Shown: one piece after another, positions 1-9,164 of the stretch
Layout: each line of letters starts with the position of its first letter
How positions within the stretch are numbered: position 1 is the first letter of the stretch
NCBI GenBank assembly: GCA_002786225.1
Contig: PEQN01000033.1
Location: 1 to 33,810, forward strand
DNA: 33,810 nt
Reading direction: 5' to 3'
DNA from: Leptospira sp.
GTDB taxonomy: Bacteria > Spirochaetota > Leptospiria > Leptospirales > Leptospiraceae
The notes under the pieces: generated by a model
The model's input: only the letters and a program-made list of their open reading frames with translations
The model's database searches: none
What the model was told of the DNA's origin: nothing
Position numbers and translations under genes: made by a program

Positions 1-526
1 AACAAGTGTTACAGGATCGATAGGGGTGGTATTACAAGGTTTTAATGTGAAAGATGGTTTAGACAAGATAGGAGTAAAAGACCAATCCATTACTTCTGGA
101 AGCAATAAGGCAATAGGTTCACCCTTCCAAGAGTTAAGCCCTGAACAAAGATCCATACTGCAAGGAATTGTAAATAGTATGTATGATAGATTCTTTGCTG
201 TTGTGAAAAAAGGAAGACCAAAAATGACTGAAGCTGAATTGAAGCCTCTTTGTGATGGAAGAATCTTTACAGGCGTGCAAGCAAAGAAATTGGGTCTTAT
301 AGACTATGTGGGTTATTTTGAAGAATTGGTTCCCGAGTTAATCAAGCATGGAAATTATGTTAAACGACCAAACAATGACCAACCAAAAATCATTACTTAC
401 ACCAGAGGATCTGGTAAAGTTGAGAATATCTACCAAGCAAATATTGACCCATCCAAAGAAAATCTTTTAGAGAAGATAGTTGCCCCAAGTTCTACTGCCA
501 AATTTTTCTATCTTTGGAGTTTATAA
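1..526 (+). CDS. sppA: Signal peptide peptidase SppA-like (family S49), C-terminal part
   Basis: The reading frame is open from the left edge, so the gene begins outside the window. The first visible residues, TSVTGSIGVVLQG, match the conserved stretch just after the catalytic serine of S49 peptidases, which cleave leftover signal peptides or membrane proteins at the inner membrane. Further typical segments follow: a helix with MYDRFFAVVKKGR, then CDGRIFTGVQAKKLGLIDYVG, the usual 'GRVFTG..A...GLID' block. The catalytic serine and lysine would lie upstream and cannot be checked. GTG at 26 is in frame but too far into the conserved core to be the start. The stop directly abuts the TTG start of the MBOAT gene, so the two are probably cotranscribed. 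Confidence 0.85.
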   Translation, partial: TSVTGSIGVVLQGFNVKDGLDKIGVKDQSITSGSNKAIGSPFQELSPEQRSILQGIVNSMYDRFFAVVKKGRPKMTEAELKPLCDGRIFTGVQAKKLGLIDYVGYFEELVPELIKHGNYVKRPNNDQPKIITYTRGSGKVENIYQANIDPSKENLLEKIVAPSSTAKFFYLWSL

Positions 527-1948
527 TTGCTATTTAATTCTCTTCCTTACTTCTTCCTGTTTGCATTTACCTATCTGATTTATTGGAATGTAAACCAAAC
601 AGGCAAAAAGATAACAATTGTAATTGCATCTATTTTATTTTATGCTTATTTTAGCATACCATTTCTTTTTCATTTTATGGCTGTTGTTGTGGTGAACTAT
701 TGGTATTCTGATTATCTCTGGAAGAAAAAGGCTAAACAAGAAGATACAGCTAAATTTCTTAAAATTATTGTAGGTTTGAACCTAATCAATCTTGCAGTGT
801 TTAAATATTTTTATTTTTTTACTGATTCTCTTTACTATCTAACAAGAAGTGAATCTGTTAAAAGCTTTTCTATGGAGTGGGATATCCTTCTACCACTTGC
901 GATTAGCTTTTATACATTTCAATTGATAGCTCTTCAAGTTGATATCCACCGTGACCAAGCAAAAGATAGAATTTCTTTTTATGATTACTTCATTTTTATT
1001 TTCTTTTTTCCTCAGCTAATTGCGGGACCCATTATGAGGACAGATAACTTCTTACCTCAACTGAATAGTCCCAGCATAGATCCAGACCGAATGAAAAAAG
1101 GATTATTCCTTATTATTGGTGGGCTTTTCAAGAAAGTCGTGATAGCTGAGAATGTTGCCACCATTATTTCCCCACTCTATCTTTCTCCTTCCCAATATGA
1201 CCCTTATTCTCTCTGGATTACAGCATTTGGATTTCTCTGCCAAGTCTACTGCGATTTTAGTGGATACACAGATATCGCTAGAGGTTCTGCCAACCTTTTA
1301 GGCTACGAGATCCCTGAGAATTTTTACGGGCCATATTTAGCAACTTCTATGAGAGATCTTTTTACTAGGTGGCATGTTACACTTTCCACATGGCTCAGAG
1401 ATTATATTTATATACCTTTGGGTGGAGGGAAAACAAGTTTTTCAAAATCGAATTGGAATTTAATAATCACAAATACCTTAGGTGGACTCTGGCATGGGGC
1501 GAATATAAATTTCATTTTATGGGGAGCCTTTCTAGGCTTTTCCATCGCTACAGAACGTACTGTGCAGAGATTTTTAGGCAAGCAGACATTTTTAGATAAT
1601 AAATTTCTTATCCTTCCAAAAATTTTTCTTACTTTCACTATTTTTGCCCTATCGGGGATTTTTTTTCGATGTGCGGTCAATGGTACGGAATCTGTTCCTG
1701 CGGCTTTAGATTATTTTGTAGGACTTTTCCGCTTTCCAGTGAAGGGTATCACCTTAGATAGGATAGATGAGATACTTAGTTTTTTAGTACTCACAATGAT
1801 CTTTAATGTTTTACAGAAGTATCCCTATTTTTATCAGAAATTAAAAAGATTCCAGGATATTCTCTTACCGATTTTCGGTGTTGTGATTCTTTTGTTACTA
1901 GGAATCTTTGGTGAGAATGGGAAGGATTTTATCTATTTCCAATTCTAA
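527..1948 (+). CDS. MBOAT family O-acyltransferase (AlgI/DltB-like)
   Basis: A 473-residue polytopic membrane protein with about ten hydrophobic segments. It carries the AlgI/DltB signature: PQLIAGPIMR near residue 165, then NFYGPYLATSMRDLFTRWH and STWLRDYIYIPLGGGK around 270-305, and LWHGANINFILWG with the invariant MBOAT histidine near residue 323. Such proteins move acyl groups, usually acetyl, across the membrane onto polysaccharides or other extracytoplasmic acceptors. The acceptor here is unknown, and no AlgJ/DltD-like partner is adjacent. The start is TTG, directly after the preceding stop, with GGAG at 516-519 at suitable spacing; no ATG fits the conserved N-terminus better. Length is normal for the family. 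Confidence 0.9.
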   Translation: MLFNSLPYFFLFAFTYLIYWNVNQTGKKITIVIASILFYAYFSIPFLFHFMAVVVVNYWYSDYLWKKKAKQEDTAKFLKIIVGLNLINLAVFKYFYFFTDSLYYLTRSESVKSFSMEWDILLPLAISFYTFQLIALQVDIHRDQAKDRISFYDYFIFIFFFPQLIAGPIMRTDNFLPQLNSPSIDPDRMKKGLFLIIGGLFKKVVIAENVATIISPLYLSPSQYDPYSLWITAFGFLCQVYCDFSGYTDIARGSANLLGYEIPENFYGPYLATSMRDLFTRWHVTLSTWLRDYIYIPLGGGKTSFSKSNWNLIITNTLGGLWHGANINFILWGAFLGFSIATERTVQRFLGKQTFLDNKFLILPKIFLTFTIFALSGIFFRCAVNGTESVPAALDYFVGLFRFPVKGITLDRIDEILSFLVLTMIFNVLQKYPYFYQKLKRFQDILLPIFGVVILLLLGIFGENGKDFIYFQF

Positions 1949-1972
1949 TGATGAACTGATGAACTGATGAAC
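1949..1972. repeat. Three perfect tandem copies of TGATGAAC
   Basis: The octamer TGATGAAC occurs three times head to tail at 1949-1956, 1957-1964 and 1965-1972, immediately after the TAA stop of the MBOAT gene (1946-1948). It lies in the 86-base spacer before the WG-repeat gene. It is a short tandem array of the kind that changes copy number by slippage. I see no coding or regulatory role. Confidence 0.9.
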
Positions 1973-2034
1973 AATAGAATCTTGTTTATGCTCTGATTAT
2001 AAGCAAATATTTCCTAACAAAAGGCGGCATTCTT

Positions 2035-2754
2035 ATGCTCATTAGAAAACGATTTACTATCTTTTATTTATTCTGTATTCTTACTATTCCATTTTATGGC
2101 AAAGAATCTATTGTATCTATTAAGAATCCAGAAATATCAATTTCTGAGCCTGAGATCATTCTCAAACCAAATAGAAATGTAAAATCAGCAATCTATAAAA
2201 ACTATATCTACTCTAGCTTAGAATTTCAATCTGTGTATGGAAAGAATCCAAATTCAGATGAAGTGTTTGAATGCGAGGTTGTTTCTGAAAAATCTCGAAT
2301 AGAAAATCCTAAAAGCAATATGGAATCTTTTCCAAGTGGAGGTTTCAAGTTCCTCGACATAAGATGTCGTATCCCCAAAAAAGAAATATTTGCTTATCAT
2401 AAATCTATTTTTGATTCGAATCCTAAGACTTCAAAAAACCAAGTCAGCTTTCTACTGAGTAAAATTGGCTGGGTAGCTTATAGAAATGATAAGGGTGTCT
2501 TGCATGAGGTTTTTAATTATGACAATGGACCCGATCCTATCATGGAAGGATGCTATAGAATGATTGTAGGAGAGAAAATGGGCTTTGCTAACCTAAAAGG
2601 AGAGGTTCTTATTCCAGCCATCTATGACTGGGTGGAGCCTTTTGAAAATGGTGAAGCAAAAGTGTGTAATGGATGCATGAAAGTATATGAAGGGGAACAC
2701 TATACTGTAAAGGGTGGGAAATGGTTTAGTATCTCCCGTCCTAAAAAAAAATAA
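2035..2754 (+). CDS. Secreted WG/KWG-repeat protein
   Basis: A 239-residue protein with a signal peptide (basic MLIRKR, hydrophobic stretch to about residue 20, then FYGKES), so it is probably periplasmic or surface exposed. Residues 25-150 resemble nothing I know. The C-terminal part has the WG-repeat pattern: GEKMGFANLKGEVLIPAIYD (about 182-201), followed by WVEPFENGEAKV and another repeat-like GGKWFSI. These beta-rich repeats were named KWG in Leptospira; their function is unknown. Only one or two copies are present, fewer than in typical members. The start is ATG after an AAAGG-type site at about 2020. The gene converges on the small gene at 2766-3245. Confidence 0.7.
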   Translation: MLIRKRFTIFYLFCILTIPFYGKESIVSIKNPEISISEPEIILKPNRNVKSAIYKNYIYSSLEFQSVYGKNPNSDEVFECEVVSEKSRIENPKSNMESFPSGGFKFLDIRCRIPKKEIFAYHKSIFDSNPKTSKNQVSFLLSKIGWVAYRNDKGVLHEVFNYDNGPDPIMEGCYRMIVGEKMGFANLKGEVLIPAIYDWVEPFENGEAKVCNGCMKVYEGEHYTVKGGKWFSISRPKKK

Positions 2755-2769
2755 TTTTGAAATAATTAT
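2743..2769 (-). terminator. Possible weak terminator of the 2766-3245 gene
   Basis: On the minus strand, ATAATT and AATTAT (plus positions 2764-2769 and 2751-2756) can pair around a 7-base loop, followed by nine T residues (2751-2743). The stem is only A-T pairs and overlaps the stop codon of the minus-strand gene, so it is weak. The run of T just after the stem is the main reason to list it. Confidence 0.3.
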
Positions 2770-3245
2770 CCGTTAACAACCATCACTAAACATGCATTTT
2801 TGTATTGATGGATACCATTGTCTGCCATTTTAGCTTCTTTATCATGGTTCAACTTAAGATACAAACTTTTTGCTTTCTCGGCATGCTCTTTGGCGTCACA
2901 AGATGCTCCAAAACTATGTTCTGTCATTGAAGTGAGCAGAAGGATATTCGCATAACTTTTGGTAGAGTGAAGATTCAGGCGTTCTCTGATACGTAGACCT
3001 TGTCTATAGTGCTTGATTGCATTGTAATAATCTCTATCCAGTTCTTCCTCGTGAGCCATTTTAACCAATCGATTGGAAAGCTCAACTAGACTCTCCTTAT
3101 CAAATCTTTCCATCAAGGAATTCACTTCATCCTCAATACTATCGAAATCATCGTCTGCCATAAGACTAGCGTAGGCATGAGGTGTAGTTAAAAATACTGC
3201 CAAGATAAGGGATAAGGTAAATAGAGTGGTTTGTAGTGATTTCAT
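2766..3245 (-). CDS. Small secreted TPR-like protein of unknown function
   Basis: A 159-residue protein with a clear signal peptide: MKSLQTTLFTLSLILAVFLTT, then PHAYA as a likely signal peptidase I site near residue 26. The mature part is helical and acidic. It contains tetratricopeptide-like helices (YYNAIKHYRQGLRIRERL, then AKEHAEKAKSLYLKL), so it probably binds another envelope protein. Two cysteines (in FGASCDAKE and NACLV) could form a disulfide in the periplasm. No family assignment beyond TPR-like is possible. About 290 bases separate its start from the penicillin-binding protein gene, so it may have its own promoter. Confidence 0.6.
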   Translation of the reverse strand: MKSLQTTLFTLSLILAVFLTTPHAYASLMADDDFDSIEDEVNSLMERFDKESLVELSNRLVKMAHEEELDRDYYNAIKHYRQGLRIRERLNLHSTKSYANILLLTSMTEHSFGASCDAKEHAEKAKSLYLKLNHDKEAKMADNGIHQYKNACLVMVVNG

Positions 3246-3484
3246 TGGCTTTCCTCTTGCTATTGAATTGCAAGATCTATGCCAGTTTCGATTTTCTGCT
3301 TTTAGAGATGGAAGGCCTTAAACGTAGATTTTAGAACCTTGGAATGATTTTCATTCAGGAGACACAAAAACATTTGCCTGATATAAAAGGCAAAATGCTT
3401 AGAACTTATACATATTTCTAAGAGGATTACCACAACAAAGGAAACCATTGATGTAAATTATAGGAAAAAGAAAGTTATAATAAG

Positions 3485-3508
3485 GAAACTAAGAAGAGAA
3501 ACTAAGAA
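3485..3508. repeat. Two copies of GAAACTAAGAA in a purine-rich tract
   Basis: GAAACTAAGAA occurs at 3485-3495 and 3498-3508 (13-base period) within a purine-rich stretch between the small TPR-like gene and the penicillin-binding protein gene. The rest of 3246-3538 is AT-rich with no gene I can support and no convincing promoter or terminator. Confidence 0.7.
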
Positions 3509-3538
3509 AGAAAATAGTGCCTATCTGAGAACTTTCTC

Positions 3539-5959
3539 TTAGTCTTTGCCTATTTCCTCTTCGGTGAATTCGTATTCATTCTTCAAGAAATCCATAATAT
3601 CCATAGATCGGTAGTGGTCTCTGTCACCGTCACATTGACGATTCCCTGGAACTGCTAAGGTTCTGCCACCGATAGTTATGGGCTTCAAATACAAATTACT
3701 GCCTCCTGGGCAATTTACATTTGGTGCAAGTCCATTGAATGCACAAACACCACCTTTGACAACATCCTCAGGGATAGGGTCTGGATTATCTTTGAAAGAT
3801 GGATAGTTCTTACCCTCATAAAATCGTCGGTAGACCCTTCCCCAGATAGGAGCAGAAAGTGCGGCTGCTGTCTGACCCTTTCCCAAAGAGAGCGAACTCT
3901 TATCGAATCCCATGTATACAACTGATGTCAATTCAGGATCAAATCCGCAATACCAAGCATTGGTATAAGAAGAGGTAGATCCTGTCTTCCCACCAGATTC
4001 CCCTTTGTATCTTGCACCAAATTGGTCTCCGCGAAGTGCTGCTGTAGGTGTTCCACCATTGGCAACCCCTATTAACATCTGCTTAATGATGTAAGCTGTT
4101 CCTTCTGGAATAATTTGTATGCTTCCATCTTCCGTCTGTCTTGCTAGTTCTACACGAATTTCTTGTTCTTTGTTTAATAGTATGTTCCCACTTTGATCAA
4201 CCACATAACGAACAGTAAATGGGATTACATTTTTCCCACGATTGGCAAGTATAGAATATCCCGTTGCCATTTCATAGGGTGTTAACTCTGCTACACCCAA
4301 GGCTAGGGCTGGACCTGTTGGGAAACGCTGCTTGGGAACCTTAGTTACTTTACTTGAAAAATCAATCACAGCATCAACTCCAGCTCTAAGAAGAACTTGA
4401 ACCGAAACTATATTCAAAGACAAACTCAGAGCTCGGTTCAATGGAACCATTCCACGAAAGTCACCCGAAATATCTTGGGGTGACCAACCCTCACCCTCTT
4501 CTGTAATCGTTGTTAAAGGAGCATCCATAAGACCTGTTCCTGATCCTACTGCGCGTTCGTTGATTCCTGCTGCATAGACAAAAGGTTTGAATGCAGAACC
4601 CGTCTGGCGCCTAGCTTGCATAGCGCGATTGAATTGGTTCTTAGGAGTAAATTTAGAACCACCCACCATGGTCGTGATGTAACCGGTTCTATGATCAATA
4701 GTTATAAAAGCACCTTCTACATGAAGATTACGAGAGAAAACAGCGGATAGCTTCTTGAATTCTTTGATACCAGAATGCACATTTTCTGTTGGAGTTAAAA
4801 TACTCAATAATTCCATGGAATCAGAGAGATTCCCCTCTAAAGCTTGGCGAAACAATTGTTTCTCATCTAGGCTAGTAATGAAAGGTACACCAACAGGAAA
4901 AATTGATCCGAACAAATTGTACAAACCAACCAAAGATTTGTCAGCACCACCAACATATCGGTTGCTCATACCAAAAGAAACCTTATCTTGTTCTTTCAAT
5001 GCGATTCGTAATTCTTCTTCGGCAATTTCTTGTTTCTTGATATCTACAGTCGTATATACTTTTAAACCACCAGAATAAACAAGCTCATCACCAAGTTCCT
5101 TTTCTAAATTGTAGCGAACCCATTCTGTAAAATACGGTGCTCTGTTTAATCTAGTTCCTCTAGTTGACCTTGAGGGAGATTGGGTAATAACAACAGGCCA
5201 ATACCTTTTCCAGAAATCCTTGTGAAGAATATTTACACTATCCTCAGATATGTAGCCATACTTGGCCATAAGTCGGAGCACATCTTTATGTGCCGACATT
5301 GCTATGTCAGGATTTTTAAAGGGTGAATATTTAACAGGTGCCTTGGGAAGTCTTGCTAGTAAGGCTGCCTCAGCTATATCTAAGTCTCGAACATCCTTCT
5401 GAAAGTATACCGAGGCAGCAGAAGAGAGTCCTGTTGTTCCATGACCAAGATAGATGAGATTGAAATACACTTCTAAAATTTCGTCTTTTGCATATTCTTG
5501 CTCGATTTGTAAAGTCAGAAGTGCTTCAATAAATTTTCGTGCGAAGGTTTTCTTGCGATCTTGTAAGATTGTTTTGGCAAGCTGCTGGGTTAGTGTTGAA
5601 CCACCTTGAACTATTCTCAAATTAACCAGGTTCACAAGACTTGCTCGAATAATCGCTTTAAAATCAATTCCAAAATGATTGTAAAAATTATCGTCTTCAA
5701 CTGAAAGAAATGCATTCACTACATGGGGAGGGATATCCTCAAATTTCAAGAGCTCTTGCTTGTGGCGATAGAGCTCGGCATACATGATTCCATTGATGTC
5801 ATACAATTTAGTTGGTGTTGTTGGTTGGTAGGTTGCAAGCTTGGTGAGCTCCTTACCTTCAGATACCTCAGCAATAATATAACCGAAGAACAAGCCACCT
5901 AATACTGCAATTGTGAAAAATATTCCTAAAGTAATAGAAAGTTTCTTACTATCGTTCAT
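3539..5959 (-). CDS. Class A penicillin-binding protein (PBP1A-type transglycosylase/transpeptidase)
   Basis: An 806-residue bifunctional peptidoglycan synthase. An N-terminal membrane anchor (about residues 8-30) is followed by a glycosyltransferase domain with the classic [12 protein letters not shown] (catalytic Glu), [24 protein letters not shown] and [15 protein letters not shown] motifs (about 88-180). The transpeptidase domain has the SxxK motif in TGSAFKPF (near 454), the SLN triad in [10 protein letters not shown] and the KTG motif in [14 protein letters not shown] (near 656). The C-terminal tail has two cysteine-containing segments ([15 protein letters not shown]) and an acidic end. 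AGG lies six bases before the ATG. The upstream MBL-fold gene ends 16 bases before this start, so the pair probably forms an operon. Confidence 0.95.
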   Translation of the reverse strand: MNDSKKLSITLGIFFTIAVLGGLFFGYIIAEVSEGKELTKLATYQPTTPTKLYDINGIMYAELYRHKQELLKFEDIPPHVVNAFLSVEDDNFYNHFGIDFKAIIRASLVNLVNLRIVQGGSTLTQQLAKTILQDRKKTFARKFIEALLTLQIEQEYAKDEILEVYFNLIYLGHGTTGLSSAASVYFQKDVRDLDIAEAALLARLPKAPVKYSPFKNPDIAMSAHKDVLRLMAKYGYISEDSVNILHKDFWKRYWPVVITQSPSRSTRGTRLNRAPYFTEWVRYNLEKELGDELVYSGGLKVYTTVDIKKQEIAEEELRIALKEQDKVSFGMSNRYVGGADKSLVGLYNLFGSIFPVGVPFITSLDEKQLFRQALEGNLSDSMELLSILTPTENVHSGIKEFKKLSAVFSRNLHVEGAFITIDHRTGYITTMVGGSKFTPKNQFNRAMQARRQTGSAFKPFVYAAGINERAVGSGTGLMDAPLTTITEEGEGWSPQDISGDFRGMVPLNRALSLSLNIVSVQVLLRAGVDAVIDFSSKVTKVPKQRFPTGPALALGVAELTPYEMATGYSILANRGKNVIPFTVRYVVDQSGNILLNKEQEIRVELARQTEDGSIQIIPEGTAYIIKQMLIGVANGGTPTAALRGDQFGARYKGESGGKTGSTSSYTNAWYCGFDPELTSVVYMGFDKSSLSLGKGQTAAALSAPIWGRVYRRFYEGKNYPSFKDNPDPIPEDVVKGGVCAFNGLAPNVNCPGGSNLYLKPITIGGRTLAVPGNRQCDGDRDHYRSMDIMDFLKNEYEFTEEEIGKD

Positions 5960-5975
5960 AAATACCTAATAAAAC

Positions 5976-6935
5976 TTAAATTTTAAAACTCATTCCTTCT
6001 CTTGCAAGATGGATTTTAACTTTGCTGCTATGCAGATGACTCTTGTGCTCTAGTGCTTCTTCCCAAATACCAAAGACTTTCTTATCATCATAAGCTGGTT
6101 CATGGTGAGTTAAAACAAGATTCTTCACCTTCCATTGAGTAGCAATATTTACAGCCATAGTATAGGCTGTATGTCCCCAATCGAACTTGGCAAAGGATTC
6201 ATCTAGAGTATATTGAGAATCTAGAACCAAGAGCTCAACCTTCTCAAAAAATGTAGAAATCCCTCGAATGTATTCTAAATCTTCTCCTGTGAATTCAGCA
6301 TCTGTTGCAAAAATAAATCGTTTGTTATTCTCTATAAATTTATAGGCATAGGAATTTCCTGGATGCTTTAAAGGATGAACCTCTACTTGCACTCTACCAT
6401 CCTCTAATTCTAAAACATCTCCTGGTTGAAAAAGATGAAATTCTTTCTTAGATGAGGTAGAATGAAATGTGATAGGGAAATATTCCTTATCCATTTGTCG
6501 AATCAATCTATCTTCTAAATCTTGGTAGGGGGAATGGAAACGTATCGTAACATTTGGAAAGTAAATGGGTTTGAAAAATGGAATCGCTTGAATGTGATCC
6601 CAGTGTGTATGAGTGATAAAGACATCGAGAATGAAGTTTTCTTTACTGCTTAAAATCTTAGGAACTAAGTCATCCCCAAGAGACCTTGCCCCTGTACCAA
6701 AATCTATAACGTAGGTTTTGCCAGAGTCAGACACAACGGAGACACAGGTTGTATCACCCCCTGCCGTATAGCGAAGATGCGGCGGAAGTGTCTGCCAGAA
6801 AGATTTCAAATCCCCTGTATTGGAAAAACTAGAATGGGAGAAATGGTGCAGGATTTCTAAGGCTTTTTCCTTATATTCTTTATTTTTTAAAGGAGATGGA
6901 ATGGAACCCCTTACACCATGTAGCGTGACTTTCAC
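5976..6935 (-). CDS. Metallo-beta-lactamase-fold hydrolase
   Basis: A 319-residue cytoplasmic protein. The N-terminus MKVTLHGVRGSIPSP and the GGDTTC block are typical of a beta-lactamase-like subfamily related to cyclic-nucleotide phosphodiesterases and RNase Z. The metal motif HTHWDH is at 109-114, with later ligands in HPLKHPG, FATDAEFTG and LVLTHHEPAYDD. The substrate cannot be told from sequence; phosphodiester cleavage is the family's usual chemistry. The start is GTG, supported because the conserved family N-terminus begins exactly there; no Shine-Dalgarno sequence is evident. The gene is divergent from the rhomboid gene across 85 bases. Confidence 0.8.
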   Translation of the reverse strand: MKVTLHGVRGSIPSPLKNKEYKEKALEILHHFSHSSFSNTGDLKSFWQTLPPHLRYTAGGDTTCVSVVSDSGKTYVIDFGTGARSLGDDLVPKILSSKENFILDVFITHTHWDHIQAIPFFKPIYFPNVTIRFHSPYQDLEDRLIRQMDKEYFPITFHSTSSKKEFHLFQPGDVLELEDGRVQVEVHPLKHPGNSYAYKFIENNKRFIFATDAEFTGEDLEYIRGISTFFEKVELLVLDSQYTLDESFAKFDWGHTAYTMAVNIATQWKVKNLVLTHHEPAYDDKKVFGIWEEALEHKSHLHSSKVKIHLAREGMSFKI

Positions 6936-6991
6936 TAACTACAAGGTAAATCCAACATGCTTCTAAAGTCACTCAGAAAATGGATTTGCAG

Positions 6992-7020
6992 AATCCAGAA
7001 ATACTTCAAATTCTGGTATT
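6992..7020 (+). promoter_or_regulatory. Stem-loop abutting the rhomboid start codon
   Basis: CCAGAA (6995-7000) and TTCTGG (7011-7016) are perfect complements around a 10-base loop. AAT and ATT extend the stem with one bulged base, so the hairpin ends directly at the ATG (7021). No Shine-Dalgarno sequence is visible there. It could limit ribosome access or be chance. Confidence 0.35.
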
Positions 7021-7842
7021 ATGGCTTCAAATTATGGCTACCAAACTCGTTTTGGACCAGAACTCACTCCCCTTGTTCGCAATCTTATTATTATCAATGT
7101 TGCAATCTTTCTTTTGCAATTTATTTCTGGAACCTTACTGCAACGATCTTTTCTAGAGGCTATTTTTGCACTAAATCCAGAAAAAGTTTCTGATTTTTGG
7201 ATCTGGCAATTGCTTACGTATAGCTTTTTGCATGCTGATTTCTTCCACATTCTTTTCAATATGTTTTCCCTTTGGATGTTTGGTTCAGAACTAGAAAGCA
7301 CTTGGGGTTCGGATATCTTTCTCAAAGCCTACCTATTTGCGGCAAGCCTAGGCGGAGTTCTGACTTACCTGGCACACTTTTGGTTGCCACAAGGAATTGT
7401 TTTGGGAGCTTCAGGAGGCATCTATGGTTTATTAGTTGCCTTCGCAATGATTTGGCCCAATCGAGAAATTTTGTTTATGGCAATCTTTCCTCTCAAGGCT
7501 AAGTATTTTGTTATAATCATCATGCTCATGCTTGCCTTCTCTGGTGGAGGTGGACACATTGCACACTTTGCTCATGCAGGTGGAGCCTTGGGTGGATATT
7601 TATTTGTGAGGTATTTTGAATTCTTTCGAAACTTTGGGAATTGGAATTTTTCAATAAGTAGAAGCATCCAAAGAAGAAAAATGCGACAGTACCAAGAAGA
7701 AATGGATATGAGAGTGAACGCTAAGACTCGAGTGGATGAACTCTTAGATAAAATTTCTAAGCAAGGTATGAATTCACTCACTCGTAAGGAAAAGAAGTTT
7801 CTCAACGAAGCATCTACCAAGTATTTCAACGACAAGAATTAA
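7021..7842 (+). CDS. Rhomboid family intramembrane serine protease
   Basis: A 273-residue membrane protein with about six transmembrane helices. The rhomboid features are clear: HILFNMFSLWMFGSELE (HxxxN in TM2, residues 76-80), the active-site GASGGIYG with Ser131, and the partner histidine in HIAHFAHAGGALGGY (His185). This gives the Ser-His dyad that cleaves membrane-anchored substrates inside the bilayer. After the last helix come about 65 soluble, highly charged residues (MRQYQEEMDMRV, SRKEKKFLNE-type), a tail common in bacterial rhomboids of this group. ATG at 7021 is the only in-frame start after the upstream stop at 6964. The lipoate ligase-like gene starts eight bases after the stop, suggesting cotranscription. 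Confidence 0.92.
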   Translation: MASNYGYQTRFGPELTPLVRNLIIINVAIFLLQFISGTLLQRSFLEAIFALNPEKVSDFWIWQLLTYSFLHADFFHILFNMFSLWMFGSELESTWGSDIFLKAYLFAASLGGVLTYLAHFWLPQGIVLGASGGIYGLLVAFAMIWPNREILFMAIFPLKAKYFVIIIMLMLAFSGGGGHIAHFAHAGGALGGYLFVRYFEFFRNFGNWNFSISRSIQRRKMRQYQEEMDMRVNAKTRVDELLDKISKQGMNSLTRKEKKFLNEASTKYFNDKN

Positions 7843-7849
7843 TCATCAC

Positions 7850-8749
7850 TTGGGATTTTTTCTATTCAACCAAAGAAGTATTCGTGACCCTTACACGCAA
7901 ATAGCCTGGGAAGAAGCTCTTGCTCTGACCATGAGAAAATTTGGGATCAAATATGGCATTCGCTTATGGCGCAATCTTCCCACACTGGTTCTTGGAATCA
8001 GTGAAAAAGAAAATGAGACAATAGAGAATTCTTATCTTAATGGATTTAAGTTTGAATTTAGAAAATCCTATCAAAGTAAATTGCAGTCCACTCCGTGCAA
8101 TAAAAAATTTCCAAATCTATCATCTGCTTGGATAGTGAGACGAGCTTCTGGAGGTGGGACTGTTTTTCAAAATTCAACCAGCAATTTAAACTTTAGCTTA
8201 TTCTTGGATATTGCAGATAAGCAGGAACTCTATCCTGTTCAAAATTCATACAATTTCTTGCTTGGTGTAGTTATCCAAGCACTCGCCATGCAAGATATAA
8301 CAGCAGTAAGTGCAGGCAAATCAGATTTGAGTATTAAAATGCCCAATGGCAGCCTTAGAAAAATTTCGGGCAATGCCCAATTTAGAAAGAAAGATATGAT
8401 AGTTCAACATGGAACTCTGATTTTGGATGAATCTCTTTTCCAAGAAATTGAAAAATACCAGTTACATCCACCAGAAGAACCAGAGTACCGGGCAAGAAGA
8501 ACCCACAGAGATTTTCTTGCAGCCATTGAATCGCCCCTCGACGAGAATCAATTTGGATTAGATTTGCTCAATCTACTATCGCAAAGCAAGCTTGCAGATC
8601 TTCCCCAAGAAAAGAATTCATCCTTAACTTCCAAAAATACACCAAATACTAGGCAATTTGCCTTCCTGAAAGAATCCCTTAGGCTGCGCAAAACTCTCAT
8701 GCTCCAGAAATACAGTGACAACAATTGGCTTTGGAAAACTGAATTATAA
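7850..8749 (+). CDS. lplA: Lipoate-protein ligase A-like protein
   Basis: A 299-residue protein of the biotin/lipoate ligase fold. It shows RNLPTLVLGISE (about 41-52), RRASGGGTVFQN (97-108) and a KISGNAQ motif with the expected lysine at 171, then QHGTLILD. These are the lipoate-binding loop and active-site elements of enzymes that attach lipoate or octanoate to E2 and H-protein domains. The position usually held by His after GGGTVF is Gln here. Between the first two motifs is a longer than usual segment (about 60-90). There is no full accessory C-terminal domain. The start is TTG without a clear ribosome site, but the family N-terminus leaves little room for another. Confidence 0.8.
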   Translation: MGFFLFNQRSIRDPYTQIAWEEALALTMRKFGIKYGIRLWRNLPTLVLGISEKENETIENSYLNGFKFEFRKSYQSKLQSTPCNKKFPNLSSAWIVRRASGGGTVFQNSTSNLNFSLFLDIADKQELYPVQNSYNFLLGVVIQALAMQDITAVSAGKSDLSIKMPNGSLRKISGNAQFRKKDMIVQHGTLILDESLFQEIEKYQLHPPEEPEYRARRTHRDFLAAIESPLDENQFGLDLLNLLSQSKLADLPQEKNSSLTSKNTPNTRQFAFLKESLRLRKTLMLQKYSDNNWLWKTEL

Positions 8750-8795
8750 GTATTTTCTTCTTGCTAGAATCAAGCTAAACTTGGAAAATAAATTC

Positions 8796-9095
8796 ATGAT
8801 TTTAAGTTTTGTATGGGGAATGGCTGCATTGATTTTGGCATACCTTTGTTACCAAAATTCTAAATCCCACCAATTACGATTTATAGAAGTATTGCGTTTA
8901 GCTATGGTTCGCCATAGTGCTAAGGAAGATTGGTTAGGGATTTTATTTCTTGTTTTTCTAATTTTTGCACCACTGGTAATTGGGTTTACCTTTTATCTTC
9001 AATCGGATGCAAATGTAGTTGTGGTTTTGGCTTTTTTGATCTGGACCTACCAATGGATTAAGGCAATCTGGAACTCAAGCTTAGAAACTGAATGA
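8796..9095 (+). CDS. Small membrane protein of unknown function
   Basis: The frame is open from 8715, but the first 27 codons overlap the end of the lipoate ligase gene. ATG at 8796, after a GGAAA-type site, is the better start, giving 99 residues. The protein has three hydrophobic segments (about residues 2-18, 45-65 and 72-90) separated by short basic loops (RLAMVRHSAKEDW), so it should sit in the inner membrane. I do not recognise the family. It is probably the last gene of the rhomboid-lplA run; the etf operon begins 69 bases later. Confidence 0.6.
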   Translation: MILSFVWGMAALILAYLCYQNSKSHQLRFIEVLRLAMVRHSAKEDWLGILFLVFLIFAPLVIGFTFYLQSDANVVVVLAFLIWTYQWIKAIWNSSLETE

Positions 9096-9164
9096 AAAAA
9101 AGTCTTCCCTCCTATACTTAGTATTGAAATCTGGAAATTGTAATAAAACCAACGGGGTTAATGA

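Noticed and set aside
1369..1680. Frames on both strands inside the MBOAT gene
   Set aside because: They are shadows of a well-supported gene, with no signal peptide, ribosome site or recognisable motif.
6957..7193. 78-residue frame overlapping the rhomboid start
   Set aside because: Cys/Tyr/Phe-rich shadow sequence; the rhomboid frame has clear family motifs.
8715..8795. Upstream start for the small membrane protein
   Set aside because: It would overlap the lipoate ligase gene; ATG at 8796 has better context and starts just before the first hydrophobic segment.
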